64,000 nucleotides of DNA from Cymbidium sinense (taxonomy: Eukaryota > Streptophyta > Magnoliopsida > Asparagales > Orchidaceae). Location: positions 94,707,716-94,771,715 of the forward strand of contig CM038229.1 of NCBI GenBank assembly GCA_021442155.1. The letters run 5' to 3'. Below, in pieces: positions 23,399 through 36,540 of the stretch (positions are counted from its first letter, which is position 1; each line of letters begins with the position of its first letter). Position numbers and translations under genes: made by a program. Below the pieces are notes generated by a model. That model was given only the letters and a program-made list of their open reading frames with translations. It was not told where the DNA came from and ran no database searches.

Positions 23399-26300
23399 TT
23401 AGGGTTTAGGGCTTAGGATTTAGGATTTAAGGTTTAGGGTTTTTATGACTTAGAATTTAAGGTTAGGGTTTAGGGTTAAGGGTTTATGGTAGGGTTTGGG
23501 GTTGGGTTTAGGGTTTAGGGTTTTATGGTTTGGTTTTGTGTTTAGGGTTAAGTTTTTTATTTTTTTTAAATTAAGTAAACCCGGTAGATTTAGTTTTATT
23601 TAGTTTATTTAGTTTATTACTTATTTATTTTGTTTATTAAATTTTATTTTTATTTAGGTTTATTTTTATTATTTATTTATTTTTAGTTTAGTTTATTTAT
23701 TTTATTTTAGGTTTTTTTTTACTTTTAGTTTATTTTTAAGTTTAGATTTAGGTTTAAGTTTATTGATTAGTTTAGTTTTATTTTTATTTTATTTTCTAGG
23801 TTTGCATTTTATTTTTATTTTTAGCTTTATATTTAAGTGTTTATTTTATTTTTGGGTTTAGGTTTTAGGTTTTATTTTATTCTTTTAGGTTTAGGTTTTA
23901 GGTTTTATTTTAGGTCTATTTTAGGTTTTATTTTTTTGTTTAGGTTTAGGTTTATTTTTAGTTTCTTTTATTTTATTTAGTTTAGGTTTAATTTATTTTA
24001 GTTTTGGGTTTAGTTTTATTTTGTTTAGTTTATTTTTTGTTTAGGTTTAGGTTTATTTTATTTTGTTTTTGGTTTAGGTTTTCTTAGGTTTATTTCTTAG
24101 GTATAGGTTTTATTTAGTTTTATTTCATTTTATTTTAGGTTTAGGTTTAGTTTTATTTTATTTAGGCTTTTTATTTTAGGTTTATTTTAATTTTTTAGTT
24201 TAGTTTGGTTTTATTTATTTTATTTTTAGGTTTAGGTTTAGGTTTAGGTGTTTAGGTTAAGGTTTTAGTTTAGGTTTTATATTATCTTATTTTTTTACTT
24301 TATTTTGTTTTAGTTTTATTCATTTATTTTATATTTAGATTTTATTTACTTTAGGATTAATTTTTAGGTTTTTTTCTGTTTAGGGTTTAGTTTTTTAAGG
24401 TTTAGGGTTTAGGAATAATGGTTTAAGGTTTAGGGTTATTTTAGTTTAGGTTTAAGTTTATTTTATTTTGTTTATTTTATTTTTATTTGAAATTTAGGTT
24501 TTCTTCTTAATTTAGGGTTTAGGTTTTTTTTTTTTTTTTTTTAGGTTTTATTTATTTTATTTTATTTTTTATTTTAGGTTTATTTTTATTTTATGTTTAG
24601 TTTTTATTTTATTTTGCTTTTTTTAGGTTTATTTTATTTTTTGAATTCTTTTAGTTTTCTATTTATTTTATACTACTTTAATTTTAATTTTTATTTTAAT
24701 TTATTTCTAGGTTTAGGTTTATGTTTAGGTTTTCATTTTATTTAAGTTTAGGTTTATTTATTTATTTTATTTTTTATGTTTTTTAGGGTTTAGGGTTTAA
24801 GTTTAGTTTAGGGTTTAGGGTTTAGTGTTTAGGGTTTGGAGTTTAGGGTTTAGGGTTTAGGATTATAGATTTTAGGGTTTAGGGTTTAAGGTTTAGAGTA
24901 TAGGGTTAGGGTTTTGTTATTTTTTAAAATTAAGTAAACTTATAGGTTTAGGTTTATTTAGTTTATTAGTTATTTTATTTATTTTAGTTTATTTTATTTA
25001 TTACTTTTATTTAAGTTTATTTTATTTTTATTTAGTTTATTTTTTTATTTTAGGTTTATTTATTTTAGTTTGGGGTTCTTATTTTAGTTTATTTTAAGTT
25101 TAGGTTTATTTTTTAGTTTAGTTTTATTTTTATTTTATTTCTTAAGTTTAGGTTTTATTTTTTATTTTTAGGTTTAGGTTTAGATTTTTATTTTATTTTA
25201 TTTTATTGTTTAGGTTTAGGTTTATTTTAGGTTCAATTTTTTTAGTTTAGGTTTAGGTTTATTTTTAGTTTATTTTATTTTAGTTAGTTTATGTTTAGGT
25301 TTATGTTTAGTTTATTTGAATTTTTGGTTTAAGTTTTATTTATTTTATTTTAGTTTATTTTAGATTAGGTTTAGGTTTATTTTATTTTTATTTTATGTTT
25401 AGGTTTTTTATTCTTAGTTTAGGGTTTAAGTTTTATTTTTATTTATTTTTAGAGTATTTTAGGTTTATTTTCAAGTTTTGATATTTATTTTGTTTTATTT
25501 TATTTTTTTTACATTTTATTTGGTTTATTTTAATTAGTTTTTATTTGTAGTTTATTTTATTTTTTTCATTTTAGTTTAGGTTTTATTTATTTTATTTTAT
25601 TTTAATTTTAGATTTAGGTTTAGGTTTTAGTTTAGGTTTTATTTTATCTTATTTTTTTTTTATTTAATTCTAGTTTATTTATTTTATTTATTTATATCTA
25701 GGCCTTTTCTTAGTTTTATGCGTGTGTTTTAGGTTTTAGTGGTTTGTGGCCTAGAGCCTAAAGCCTAGGCATTCTTAGCCTTCAGGGCTTCAGGTTTATT
25801 TTATGTTTATGTTTATTTTATTTTTATTTTAGGTTTAGGCTTTTTTTTTAAGTTTAGGGTTAAGGTTTTATTTTTTATTTATTTTTAGGTTTATTTTTTA
25901 GGTTTAGGTTTTCATAGTTTTACTTTTATTTTTTAGTTTATTTAATTTATATTTGACTTTCAGTTTTTTTATTTAAGTTTTTTTAGGTTTTTTATTTTAG
26001 TTTAGGTTTAGGTTTTGCTTATTTTATATTAGTTTAGTTTTAATTTCAAATTTTATTTTATTTCTATGTTTAGCTTTAGGTTTAAGTTTTTGGTTTTAGG
26101 GTTTAGGGATTAGGATTTAGGGTTTTAAGGAGTTAGTAGGGTTTAAGTTTAGAGTTTAGGGTTTAGAGTTAGGTTTTAGGTTTAGGTTTAGGGTTTTAGG
26201 TTTAGGTCCAGTATCCAGGGTTTAGGAGGTTTAGGGTTTAGGGTTTAGGATTTTAGGGGTTTAGGTTTAGGGTTTAGTGAGGGTTTAGGTTTAGGATTTA

Positions 26301-29300
26301 GGGTTTGGGGTTTAGGGTTTAGGTTAAGTTTATGGATTAGGGCTTAGGATTTAGGATTTTAGATTAGGATTTAGGGTTTAGGTTTAGGGTTATGGTATTT
26401 TTTTAAATTTTTTTAGATTAAAATGGTAGGTTTAGGTTTCTTTAGTTTAGTTAGTTTACATGTTAGTTTAGTTTTATTTTTTTTATTTTAGTTTATTTTT
26501 TGAGGTTTCAATTTAGGTTTAAGTTTAATTTTAGGTTAGTTTTATTTCAATTTTATTTTTTTAGGTTTAGGTTTATGTTTTTATTTTATTTTTTTAGGTT
26601 TAGGTTTTAGGTTTTATTTTAGGTTTTATTTTTTAGTTTAGGTTTAGGTTAAATTTTAGTTTATTTTATTTTATTTAGTTTAGGTTTAGTTAATTTTATG
26701 TTTAGGTTTAGGTTTTATTTATTTTAGTTTAGGTTTAGGTTTATTTTATTTTATTTTAGGTTTAGGTTTTTTTAGCTTAGGGTTTAGGTTTTATTTTATT
26801 TATTTTTAGTATTTTTTAGGTTTATTTCTTAGGTTTAGGTTTTATTTATTTTTTATTTTATTTTATTTTATTTTATTTTATTTTTTATTATATGTTTAGT
26901 TTTTATTTTATTTAGGTTTTTTTGTTTTAGGTTTATTTTATTAGTTTATATTATGTTTTTATTTATTTTATTTTAGTTTAATTTTTTATTTTTATTTTAT
27001 TTTATTTGTAGGTTTAGGTTTAGGTTTTATTCTATCTTATTTTTTATTTTATTTAGGTTTTGGTTTATATATTTAATTTATATTTATGTTTTATTTAGTT
27101 TAAGTTTAGGTTTTTAGGTTTTAGAGTAGGGTTCAAGGTTAGTTTAGAGTTTAGGGTTTAAGGTTTAGGGTTTAGGGACTAGGGTTTAGGATTTATTCTT
27201 TTAGGATCTAGGGGTTAGGGTTTAGGCTTTAGGGTTTAGTGTTTTATGGATTAGGGTTTAGGGTTTAGGGTTAAGTTTAGGGTTTAGGGTTTAAGGTTTT
27301 GGGCTTAGGATTTAAGATTTAGGTTAAGGGTTTTATGATGTAGGGTTTAGATTTAGGGTTTAGGGTTTTAGAGTTTAGGGTTTAGGGTTAAGGGTTAGGG
27401 TTTTTTATTTTTTTTTTTAAAATTAAGTAAATCACTAGATTTAGGTTTATTTTATTTATTTAGTTTATTTTTCATTTATTTTAGTTTATTTTATTTATTT
27501 GGGGTTAGTTTATTCATTTTAGTTTAGGCTTTTGCTTTAGTTTATTTTTAGGTTTAGGTTTATGTTTAGCTTTATTTTTAGTTTAGTTTTATTTTTATTT
27601 TATTTTTAAGGTTTAGGTTTTATTTTTTGTTTTCATGTTTAGCTTTAGGTTTTTTATTATTATTATTTTGTTTAGGTTTTAGGTTTTATTTTATTTTGTT
27701 AGGTTTTAGGTTTTATTTTAGGTTTATTTTTAGGGTTTATTTTTGGTTTAGGTTTAGGTTTATTATTAGTTTATTTTATTTTTGTTTTATGTTTAGATTT
27801 TTTTTTATATTTATTTCTTAGGTTAAGGTTTTATTTAGTTTTATTTTATTTTATTTTAGGTTTATTATATTTCTATTTTAGGTTTAGTTTTATTTTATCT
27901 AGGTTGTTTATTTTAGGTTTATTTTAATTTTAGTTTAGTTTAGGTTTTATTTATTTTATTTTATTTTAGTTTTATTTTTTTTATTTTTCATTTAGGTTTA
28001 GGTTTATGTTTAGGTTTAGGTTTTAGTTTAAGTTTTAATTTATCTAATTTTTTTATTTTATTTAGGTTTAGGTTTATTCATTTATTTTCTATTTAGATTT
28101 TATTTAGTTTAGGTTTATGTTTTAGGTATTTAGGGTTTAGGGTTTAGGGTTTAAGGTCCGTGGTTGGGTTAAGGGTTTAGGATTTAAGGTTATTTTAGTT
28201 TAGGTTTAGATTTATTTTGTTTTTATTTTAAGTTTTAATTTTTTTTAGATTTATTTTTAGGTTTAGTTTTTTATTTAGTTTTTATTTTATTTTATTTTAG
28301 GCTTAGTTTATTTTTATTTTACTATTAATTTTATTTTTTTTAGGTTTTTTATTTTTCAGTTTATTTTATTTTTAGCTTAGTTTAAGTTTTATTTATTTTA
28401 TATTAGTTTAGTTTTATTTATTTATTTTATTTTATTTTTTAGGTTTAGGTTTAGTTTTTTTTATTTTATTTTATTATTTTATTTTATTTAGGTTTAGGTT
28501 TATTTATTTATTTATTTTAGGTTTTATTTAGTTTAGGTTTATATTTTTTTGTTTTTAGTGTTTATTGTTTAGGGTTTAAGGTTAGTTCATGGTTTGCATG
28601 GAGTTTAGGGTTTAGGTTGTAGGTTTTAGGTTTTAGGGTTTAGGGTTTTTTTTAGGGTTTAAGTTGGTTTAGTGTATAGGGTTGAGTTTTATTTTGTTAT
28701 TTTTTTAAAATTAAGTAAACTTGTAGGTTTATGTTTATTTAGTTTATTAATTTATTTTATTTATTTTATTTCATTTTATTATTTATTTTATTTATGTTTA
28801 TTTTATTTTGTTAAGTTTATTTTATTTATTTTAGGTTTATTTATTTTGTTTAGGTTTTAGGGTTTAGGGATTAGTTTAGGGTTAGTTGGCTTTAAGGTTT
28901 AGGGTTTAGGGTTTAGGGTTTAGGGTTTAGGTTTAGAGTTAGGTAGTTTTAGGGTTTAGGGTTTGGCAGGGTTAGAGGGAGGGTTTAGGGTAGGGTTTAG
29001 CATTTGTTTATGGTAGGGAGTTTAGGGTTTAGGGTTTTGGGTTTAGGATTTATGGTTTTATTGTTTAGGATTTAGGGTTTAGGATTTAGTTTTAGAATTT
29101 TTTTAAAATTTTTTAAAATTTTTAAAATTTTAAATAAAATTAGAGGTGGTTAATTTAGTTAACTTAATTAGTTTAGTTTTATTTTATATTTTAGTTTATT
29201 TTGAGGTTTCACTTAGGGTTATTTAAGTAATAATTTAGGGTTTTAAGTGTAGGTTTCATTTTTTATTTTAAGGTTTAGTTTTACGTTTTATTTTATTTTA

Positions 29301-32300
29301 TTTTTTGGTTTAGGTTTTAGGTTTTATTTTAGGTTTTAGTTTTTTAGTTTAGGTTTAGGTTTATTTTAGTTTATTTTATTTTATTTTATTTTTTTAGGTT
29401 TAGTTTATTTTAGGTCTAAGTTTTAGTTTTATTTATTTTGGTTTGGTTTATTTTAGTTTAGGTTTATTTATTTTATTTTATTTTAGGTTTAGGTTTTTTT
29501 TTAGTTTAGGGTTTAGGTTTTATTTTTATTTATTTTAGGTTATTTTTTTAAGTTTATTTCTTGTGTTTAGGTTTTATTTTATTTTGTTTTAGGTTTATTT
29601 TTTTATTTTAGGTTTAATTTTATTTTATTTATGTCTTTTTTTATTTTTAGGTTTATTTTATTTTTTATTTTAGATTAAGTTTTATTTATTTTATTTTGTT
29701 TAATTTTATTTTTTCTTTATTTTATTTTTTAGATTTTGGTTTAGGTTTTAAGTTTAAGATTTTATTTTATCTTATTTTATTTTATTTAGGTTTATATATA
29801 TAATTTAAATTTAAGTTTTTAGGTTTGGGTTTAGGGTTGTATATGGTTTATTGTTTAAAGATAGTGTAGGGTTTAGGGTTAGTTTAGGGTTTAGGGTTTA
29901 GGGTTTAGGGATAAGGATTTAGGGTTTAGGGTTTGGGTTATTTTTATTTTTTTATATTTATTTTTTTATTTTTTTATTTTTGGGTTTAGGTTTAGGTTTA
30001 GGGTTAGAGTTTAGGTTTAGGGTTTAGGGTTTAGGTTTAGGGTTTTAGAGTTTAGGCTTTAGGGTTTAGGGTTTTATGGTTTAGGGTTTGGGCTTAGGGT
30101 TCTAGGTTTTGGTTTAGGTTTTAGGATTTAATGTTAGTTTTAGGGTTTTTTCTGATTTAAGGTTCAGTTTAGGATTTTAGGGTTTAGGTTTAGGGTTAGG
30201 GTTTATTTTATTTTATTTTATTTTTTTGAAATTAAGTAAACCGGTAGATTTAGGTTTATTTAGTTTATCTTTCATTTATTTTATATTATTTTACTTTTAT
30301 TTTATTTATGCTTATTTTTTAAATTTAGTTTATTTATTTTAGTTGAGGTTTTACTTTAGTTTTTTTAAGGTTTAGGTTTAGGTTTAGGTTTATTTTTTAG
30401 TTTAGTTTTATTTTTATTTTTCTTTTATGTTTAAGTTTTATTTTCTATTTAAGAGTTTAGCTTTAGCTTTTTTTTTTTTTTTTTTTTTTGGTTTTAGGTT
30501 TTAGGTTTTATTTTAGGTTTATTTTAGGTTTTATTTTTAGTTTAGGTTTAGGTTTATTTTAGTTTATTTTATTTTATTTATTTTAGGTTTAGTTTATTTT
30601 ATGTTTAGTTTTATGTTTTATTACATTTTGTTTAATTTATTTTCCGTTTAGGTTTTTTTAGGTTTATTTCTTAGGTTTTAGGTTTTATAGTTTAAGGTTT
30701 AGGGTTACTTTAGGGTTTAGGGTTATTTAGTTTTAAATTTATTTTATTTTAGTTTTATTTTATTTTTTATTTTATGTTTAGTTTTTTTTATTTAGGATTT
30801 TATTTTTAAGTTTATTTTATTTTTATTTAGTTTTGATTTTATTAATTTATTGTAGTTTAGTTTTTTTTAATTTTATTTCTAGGTTTAGGTTTAGGATTAG
30901 GTTTTAGTTTAGGTTTTATTATATTTAGGTTTACATTTATTTATTTATTTTATTTAGGTTTTAGTTTAGGTTTTAGTGCTTTTATGGTTCTGAGGGTTTA
31001 GGGTTTAGGGTTTAGGGATATGGTTTATGGTTTAGGGTTTAGGGTTTAAGTGTTGTAGGTTTTAGGATTTAGGGTTTAGGGTTTAAGATTTTAGGTTTAG
31101 GGCATAGGGTTTAGGGTTTAGGGTTTTAGGGTTTTTTTTGAAACCCCATATAAGGGAATTTTATTGCCACAAAATAAGGGTTACAAGGTCCTTAAAGGGG
31201 ATAAACGAACTACTACTCAAAGAGCTACAATCGCCCTAGGGAGTAAATCAGATCTAAGTATAGCCAAAAGCAAAAGAAAAAATAAAGCAAGCAAAAGATA
31301 CAAATTGCTTCACATAAGAAGCCAATGGAAGATTAGGGCCAATGCTCACTGGATGTGAGAATGCATGACACTATGGAGCAAACGCAAGAGGACAAGAGAG
31401 AAGCACCGCAAAATTGTAGACAGAAGAAGTTAGAGCGAAGGTAATCTGACAAAATGATAACCGAAAATAGCATAATCTGAGAATGATAGTAAAGAAGTGT
31501 GATAGAGAAGGCTCAGCTCACACCAAGTTGGGGCAGATGCAAATATGAGCATACAAACTTCAAAGGGTTACATCACAAGAGCTACTACAAACCAAAAGGG
31601 AGTGAAATCATCACACCATCATAGCCAACAAACTGTATAGCCCATTTGAAGAAGATCTTTTGAGCCTTATTACCTACAAACATAAGCAAAGTGTATCTGA
31701 GTAGAACAAAGAAAGAAAGAGCGAATGGATAAGAGGATCCCATGCAAAATATATGTCATCATATTAGGCCCCATGGCATGATAATCCCAACATAAATGAA
31801 AGAAAGCCATCATTTTAGGTCAACCATATTTTTAACCAGATCTAAGGGTTTAATGAGACCAAGAAGACCCACCACAAGGAAATAGCGTAAAAGGGTCGCA
31901 AAGGTAAGAAGCAATAAAAGATCGATGTATACCGCTAAAATCCACAGCAAATAGAAAAGCATGGTAATAACTCCATCCCAAATGTATATGACAATAATAA
32001 ATATACAGCCTTGGTAAACAAAGAACAACCCGGGGATATTACCCAAAAGGAAGTCCAATGAATGTAAGTAATGCAGATGTTAACAACCTCCTTATTGCGA
32101 AGTTAGAAACCAAGTGTAAAGGAAGACAAAGATACCCCACCCAAATTACCACAGAATTGCGTAAGTCTATTTGAGAAGAGATGGGAATACGTGATTAGAA
32201 GAAAGGTAAAGGGATACTCCCCACTATAAACAATTCCTATAAGAGACAATCGAGATAACAACCCGATAACTTGTTTAGCAGACAAACTCAATAGTCCATA

Positions 32301-35300
32301 TGATCGGTAATAGCGCAAGGCGGCCATAAGTCCATCCATTTAGAGTAAATAGTACATAGGTTAAAATAAAGTAAAGCAAAAGCATAATCACAATGATGAT
32401 GCATAATTCTAAGAACCAAGAGGGATAAAATAGCGAAGAAGAGATTTGTAACGGGATGTTAATACTAAAAACAATCAAAAAATTAAAAGGCAAGAAACGA
32501 CCAACAACCACAAAGACAACATCTTTGGACAAAGGAACCAAAATCCAAAAGCCAATAGTGGAATCAAAATACAATTATTACACCCACCATATAAAACTCC
32601 ATTAAAAGCATTAATGTAAAATAGAAATAAAATGGGTTTAAAAGATAATCAAGAAAAATCCTTCTAGATAAAGATGATCGCTAATAGCTAAACCCACATC
32701 CGAAAGGCAAACCGATAAGCCATTAAGTATGTCTAAACCCGCAATGAAATAATAAAATTGAACAAGAAATTGCGCTTTCTCTCTGGCGTTGGGTATATGA
32801 GGTTAGCCAAAACAATTAGCAAAATAACTCTAAAAGCACCTCGAACATGATAAGCAACCCTAGTAGCGACTTCTTTGGACATAAGACTCAATGAACCGTC
32901 GAACAACAACCAAGAAAAAAATAATAAGTTGGCCATAAAACCACCCATTCAAAATAGACAATGCATAAGTTAATTCCCGGATAGAATGGCCAAGACTAGT
33001 TGAGCGAGGATGGAAAAAATAGTAGTGAAGTCGTGAGTCTGAGATGTTAATAGCAAACAAGAATAACACGAAAGGCAACAAATAGCCAACAACCTCAAAG
33101 ACAACCTTGGATAAAGGACCCAAAATTTCAAAGGCCAACAGTGGAAATAATAATACAATTATTACACCCACCATATAAAACTCCATTAAAATTGAGATGT
33201 AAAATAGAAATAAAAGGGTTCAAAGGAAAAAGGGTTTAGGGTTTATGGCTTAGGGTTTTAGGGTTTAGGCTTTAGGGTTTAGGGTTTTAGGTTTAGGGTT
33301 GAGAGTTTAGGGTTTAGGGTTTAGGGTTGAGGATTTATAGTTAGGGTTTAGGGTTTAGGGTTTAGGGTTTATAGTTTAGGTTTTAAATTAAGTAAATTGA
33401 TAGGTTTAGGTTTATTTAGTTTTTTATTTTAGTTTATTTATTTTATATTATATATTTCTAAGTTTATGTTTAGGTTTAGGTTTTAGTTTAGGTTTACATT
33501 TTATTTTATTTTTATTTTATTTAGGTTTAGGTTTATTTATTTATTTTATTTTTAGGTTTTATATAATTTAGGTTTAGGTTATTATGTTTTAGGGTTTATG
33601 GATTAGGGTTTAGGGTTTGGGGTGGGGTTTAGGGTTTAGGGTTTAGGGTTTAGGGTTTAGGGTGGGTTTAGGGTTATAGGTTTGAGGGTTTAGGAGGTTG
33701 TAGGTTTTAGGAGCTTAGGGTTTAGGCTTTTAGGCTTTAAGGTTTAGAGTTTTGTGTATATGGTTAGGGTTTTTCATTTTTTGTTATTATTTTTTGAAAT
33801 TAAGTAAATAAGTAGGCTTGGGTTTATTTAGTTTATTTGTTTATTTTATTTATTTTATTTTTATTTAGGATTATTTTTATTTAGTTTATTTTAGGTTTAT
33901 TTTTTTTAGTTTAGGTTTCTATTTTAGTTTATTTTTTATGTTTAGGTTTAATTTTACTTTAGTTTTTTTTTTAGGTTTAGGTTTTATTATTATTATTTTA
34001 TATTTAGGTTTTAGGTTTTAATTTAAGTTTTATTTTAAGGTTTAATTTATTTAGTTTAGGTTTACTTATAATTTATTTTATTTTATTTAGTTTAAGTTTA
34101 GGTTTATGTTTAATTTATTTTAATTTTAAGTTTACATTTTATTTATTTTACTTTAGTATATTTTAGCTTAGGTTTAGGTTTATTTTATTTTTATTTTATG
34201 TTTTTTTAGTTTAAATTTTTTATTATTTTAGGGTTTTGGGTTTTGGGTTTAAGGTTTATGGTTTTAGGGTTTAGGGTTTAGGGTTTAGGGTTTAGGGTTT
34301 TAGGTTTAAGGTTTAAGGTTTAGGTTCAATTTAGGGTTTAGGGTTTAGAATTTAGGTTTAGATTTAGGGTTTTAAGGAGATTTAGGGTTTAGGGTTGGGA
34401 TAGGGTTTAGGGTTTAGTTTATTTTAGGGTTTAGGTTAGGGTTTTAAGGTTTAGGGTTTAGGTTTTTTAAATTTTTTTATTTTAAATTAATAATCCTTTT
34501 AGGGTTTAGGGGATTTAGGATCTAGGGTTAGTTTAGGTTTAGGCTTAGGGTTTAGGGATTAGGGTTTTAAGGTTTAGGATTCTGGTTAATGGTTAGGGTT
34601 TTTTTAAGTTTTAATTTAATTTATTTATGTTTATTTTATTTTGGTTTATTTTATTTTTATTTTAAATATAATTTTATTTTAGGTTTATTTTATTTTTTAA
34701 ATTAGTTTATATTTTTTAAATTTTGGTTTAATTTTATTTTTAATTTTATTTTCTTTTTAAGTTTAGGTTTAGGTTTAGGTTTAGGTTTAGGTTTTAATTT
34801 AGGTTTTATTTTATCTTATTTCTTTATTTTATTTAGGTTTAAACTTATTTATTTATTTTAAATTTAAATTTTATTTAGAGGTTTAGGTTTTAGGTTTTAG
34901 AGTTTAGGTTTTAGGGTTTAGGGTTTAGGGTTTAGGGTTAGTTAGGGTTTAGGGTTTAGCATTATTTTAGTTTAGTTTATTTTAGTTTAGGTTTAGTTTA
35001 TTTTATTTTGGTTCTTTTTTTTAGGGTTTTTTAAGGTTTAAGGTTTAAAGTTTAGGATTATTTTAGTTTATTTTATTTTATTTAGTTTAGGTTTAGTTTA
35101 TTTTAGGTTTTGGTTTAGGTTTTATTAATTTTAGTTTAGTTTATTTTAGTTTAGGTTTCTTATTTTTTTTATTTTAGGTTTAGGTTTTTTTTTAGTTCAG
35201 GATTTAAGTTTTGTTTCTTTATTTAATTTTAGGTTTATTTTTTAGGTTTAGGTTTTATTTTGTTTTATTTTATTTTATTTTAAGTTTATTTTATTTTTAT

Positions 35301-36540
35301 TTTAGGTTTAGTTTTTATTTTATATAGATTTTTTTATTTTAGGTTTATTTTATTTTTTTTAAAGTTTAGTTTAGGTTTTATTTATTTTATGTTATTTTAT
35401 TTTTATTTTAGCTTTAGTTTTATTTTATTTAGGTTTTTTATTTTTAAGTTAATTTTATTTTTTTATTTAGCTTAGGTTTTATTTATTTTTGTAATAGTTA
35501 AGTTTTTATTTTTATTTTATTAGGTTTAGATTTAAGTTTTAGTTTAAGTTTAGTTTTATCAGAGTATCTTATTTTTTTATTTTATTTAGGTTTTATTTTA
35601 TTTATTTATTTCATACCTAAGTTTTTTTAGCTTAGGTTTAGGTTTTAAGGTTTTTAGGGTTTAGGAGTTAGGGTTTAAGGTTTAGGGTTATTTTAGTATA
35701 GTTCATTTTAGTTTAGGTTTAGATTTATTTTAGTTTGTTTATTTTATTTTTTTATTTTAGGTTTAGGTTTTTTTTTAAAATTTTGGGTTTAGGTTTTATT
35801 TATTATCTATTTTTTAGGTTTATTTTTAGTTTTAGGTTTTAGTTAATTTTATTTTATCTAGATTATCTACCATTAGGTTTATTTTATTTTTAGTTTAGTT
35901 TAAGTTTTTATTTATTTTCTTTAATTTAGTTTTTTATTTTATTATATTTTTAGGTTTTGGTTTAGATTTTATTTTACCTTATTTTTATATTTTATTTATG
36001 TTTAGCTTTATTTATTTATTTTATTTTTAGATTTTGTTAGTTTATGTTTAGCTTTTTTTAGTTTTTTAGGGTCTAGGGTTAGTTTAAGCTTTAGGGTTTA
36101 GGGTTATTATAGTATAGTTTATTTTAATTTAGGTTTAAGTTTATTTCATTTTAGGGTTTTAGGGTTTAGGGTTTAGGGTTTGGGGTTGAAGGTTTAGGAT
36201 TTAGTGTTTAGGGTTTTAGTGTTTAGGGTTTAGGGTTAGAATTTTTTTAATTTTCTTAACTATTTTTTTTAAATTAAGTAAACCGATCGGTATAGGTTAA
36301 TTTGGTTTATTTTTCTTTATTTTAGGTTATTTTATTTTTTTATTTAGGTTTATTTTATTTTTTATTTAGTTTAGCTTATTTATTTTAGTTTAAGTTTTTC
36401 TTTTAGTTTATTTTTAGGTTTAGGTTTATTTTTTAGTTTAGCTTTATTTTATTATAATTTTAGGTTTAGGTTTTATTTTAAATTTTAAGTTTTGGTTTAG
36501 GTTTTAAAAAAAAATTTAGGTTTAGGTTTTATTTTAGGTT
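23399..36540. repeat. Telomere-derived higher-order satellite, large segment copy B (holds a LINE insertion)
   Basis: Second copy of the segment at 7,901-23,398 in direct orientation. Cores lie near 23,567, 24,925, 26,410, 27,420, 28,706, 29,120, 30,231, 33,385, 33,796, 34,484 and 36,270. Relative to copy A it lacks about 2.8 kb (A's 14.4-17.1 kb) and about 2.5 kb (A's 19.4-21.95 kb). It carries an extra 2.1-kb LINE segment at 31,141-33,228. At the junction near 23,398 the sequence jumps from a TTTAGGTTTATTTTTT variant block straight into TTTAGGG, whereas copy B continues with variant repeat past 36,540, as expected for a tandem duplication breakpoint. Confidence 0.8.
31141..33228 (-). mobile_element. 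5'-truncated LINE, diverged 3'UTR segment (copy 3)
   Basis: A 2.1-kb insertion in G-rich repeat. Read on the minus strand it ends with CCTTAAGGACCTTGTAACC, a T-rich step and GGCAATAAAATTCC, the same terminus as the other LINE 3' ends, then passes via a short GTTTC and A-run into CCCTAAA. The remainder is only loosely similar to the other copies, suggesting an older or different subfamily. It contains a direct duplication with a 584-bp offset: the CACCCACCATATAAAACTCC block at 33,165 recurs at 32,581. The L/V/I-rich minus-strand frames (such as 32,275-32,574 and 32,860-33,186) are the two copies of this repeat, not a recognised protein. Copy A of the surrounding segment lacks the insertion. 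Confidence 0.75.

Noticed and set aside
27627..28860. Open frames of 62-64 codons rich in F, L, Y and R (27,627-27,821; 28,672-28,860), and likewise 47,040-47,571
   Set aside because: They are translations of TTTAGG / TTTATTTTA repeat with no domain, and their open length follows from the repeat's codons.
31164..31358. 64-codon lysine-rich plus-strand frame
   Set aside because: It is antisense to the LINE 3' end. Lysine codons come from the A-rich complement of a T-rich tail.
31810..33186. Overlapping hydrophobic minus-strand frames up to 108 codons
   Set aside because: They are the two copies of a 584-bp 3'UTR duplication. Frames overlap each other and no family is recognisable.
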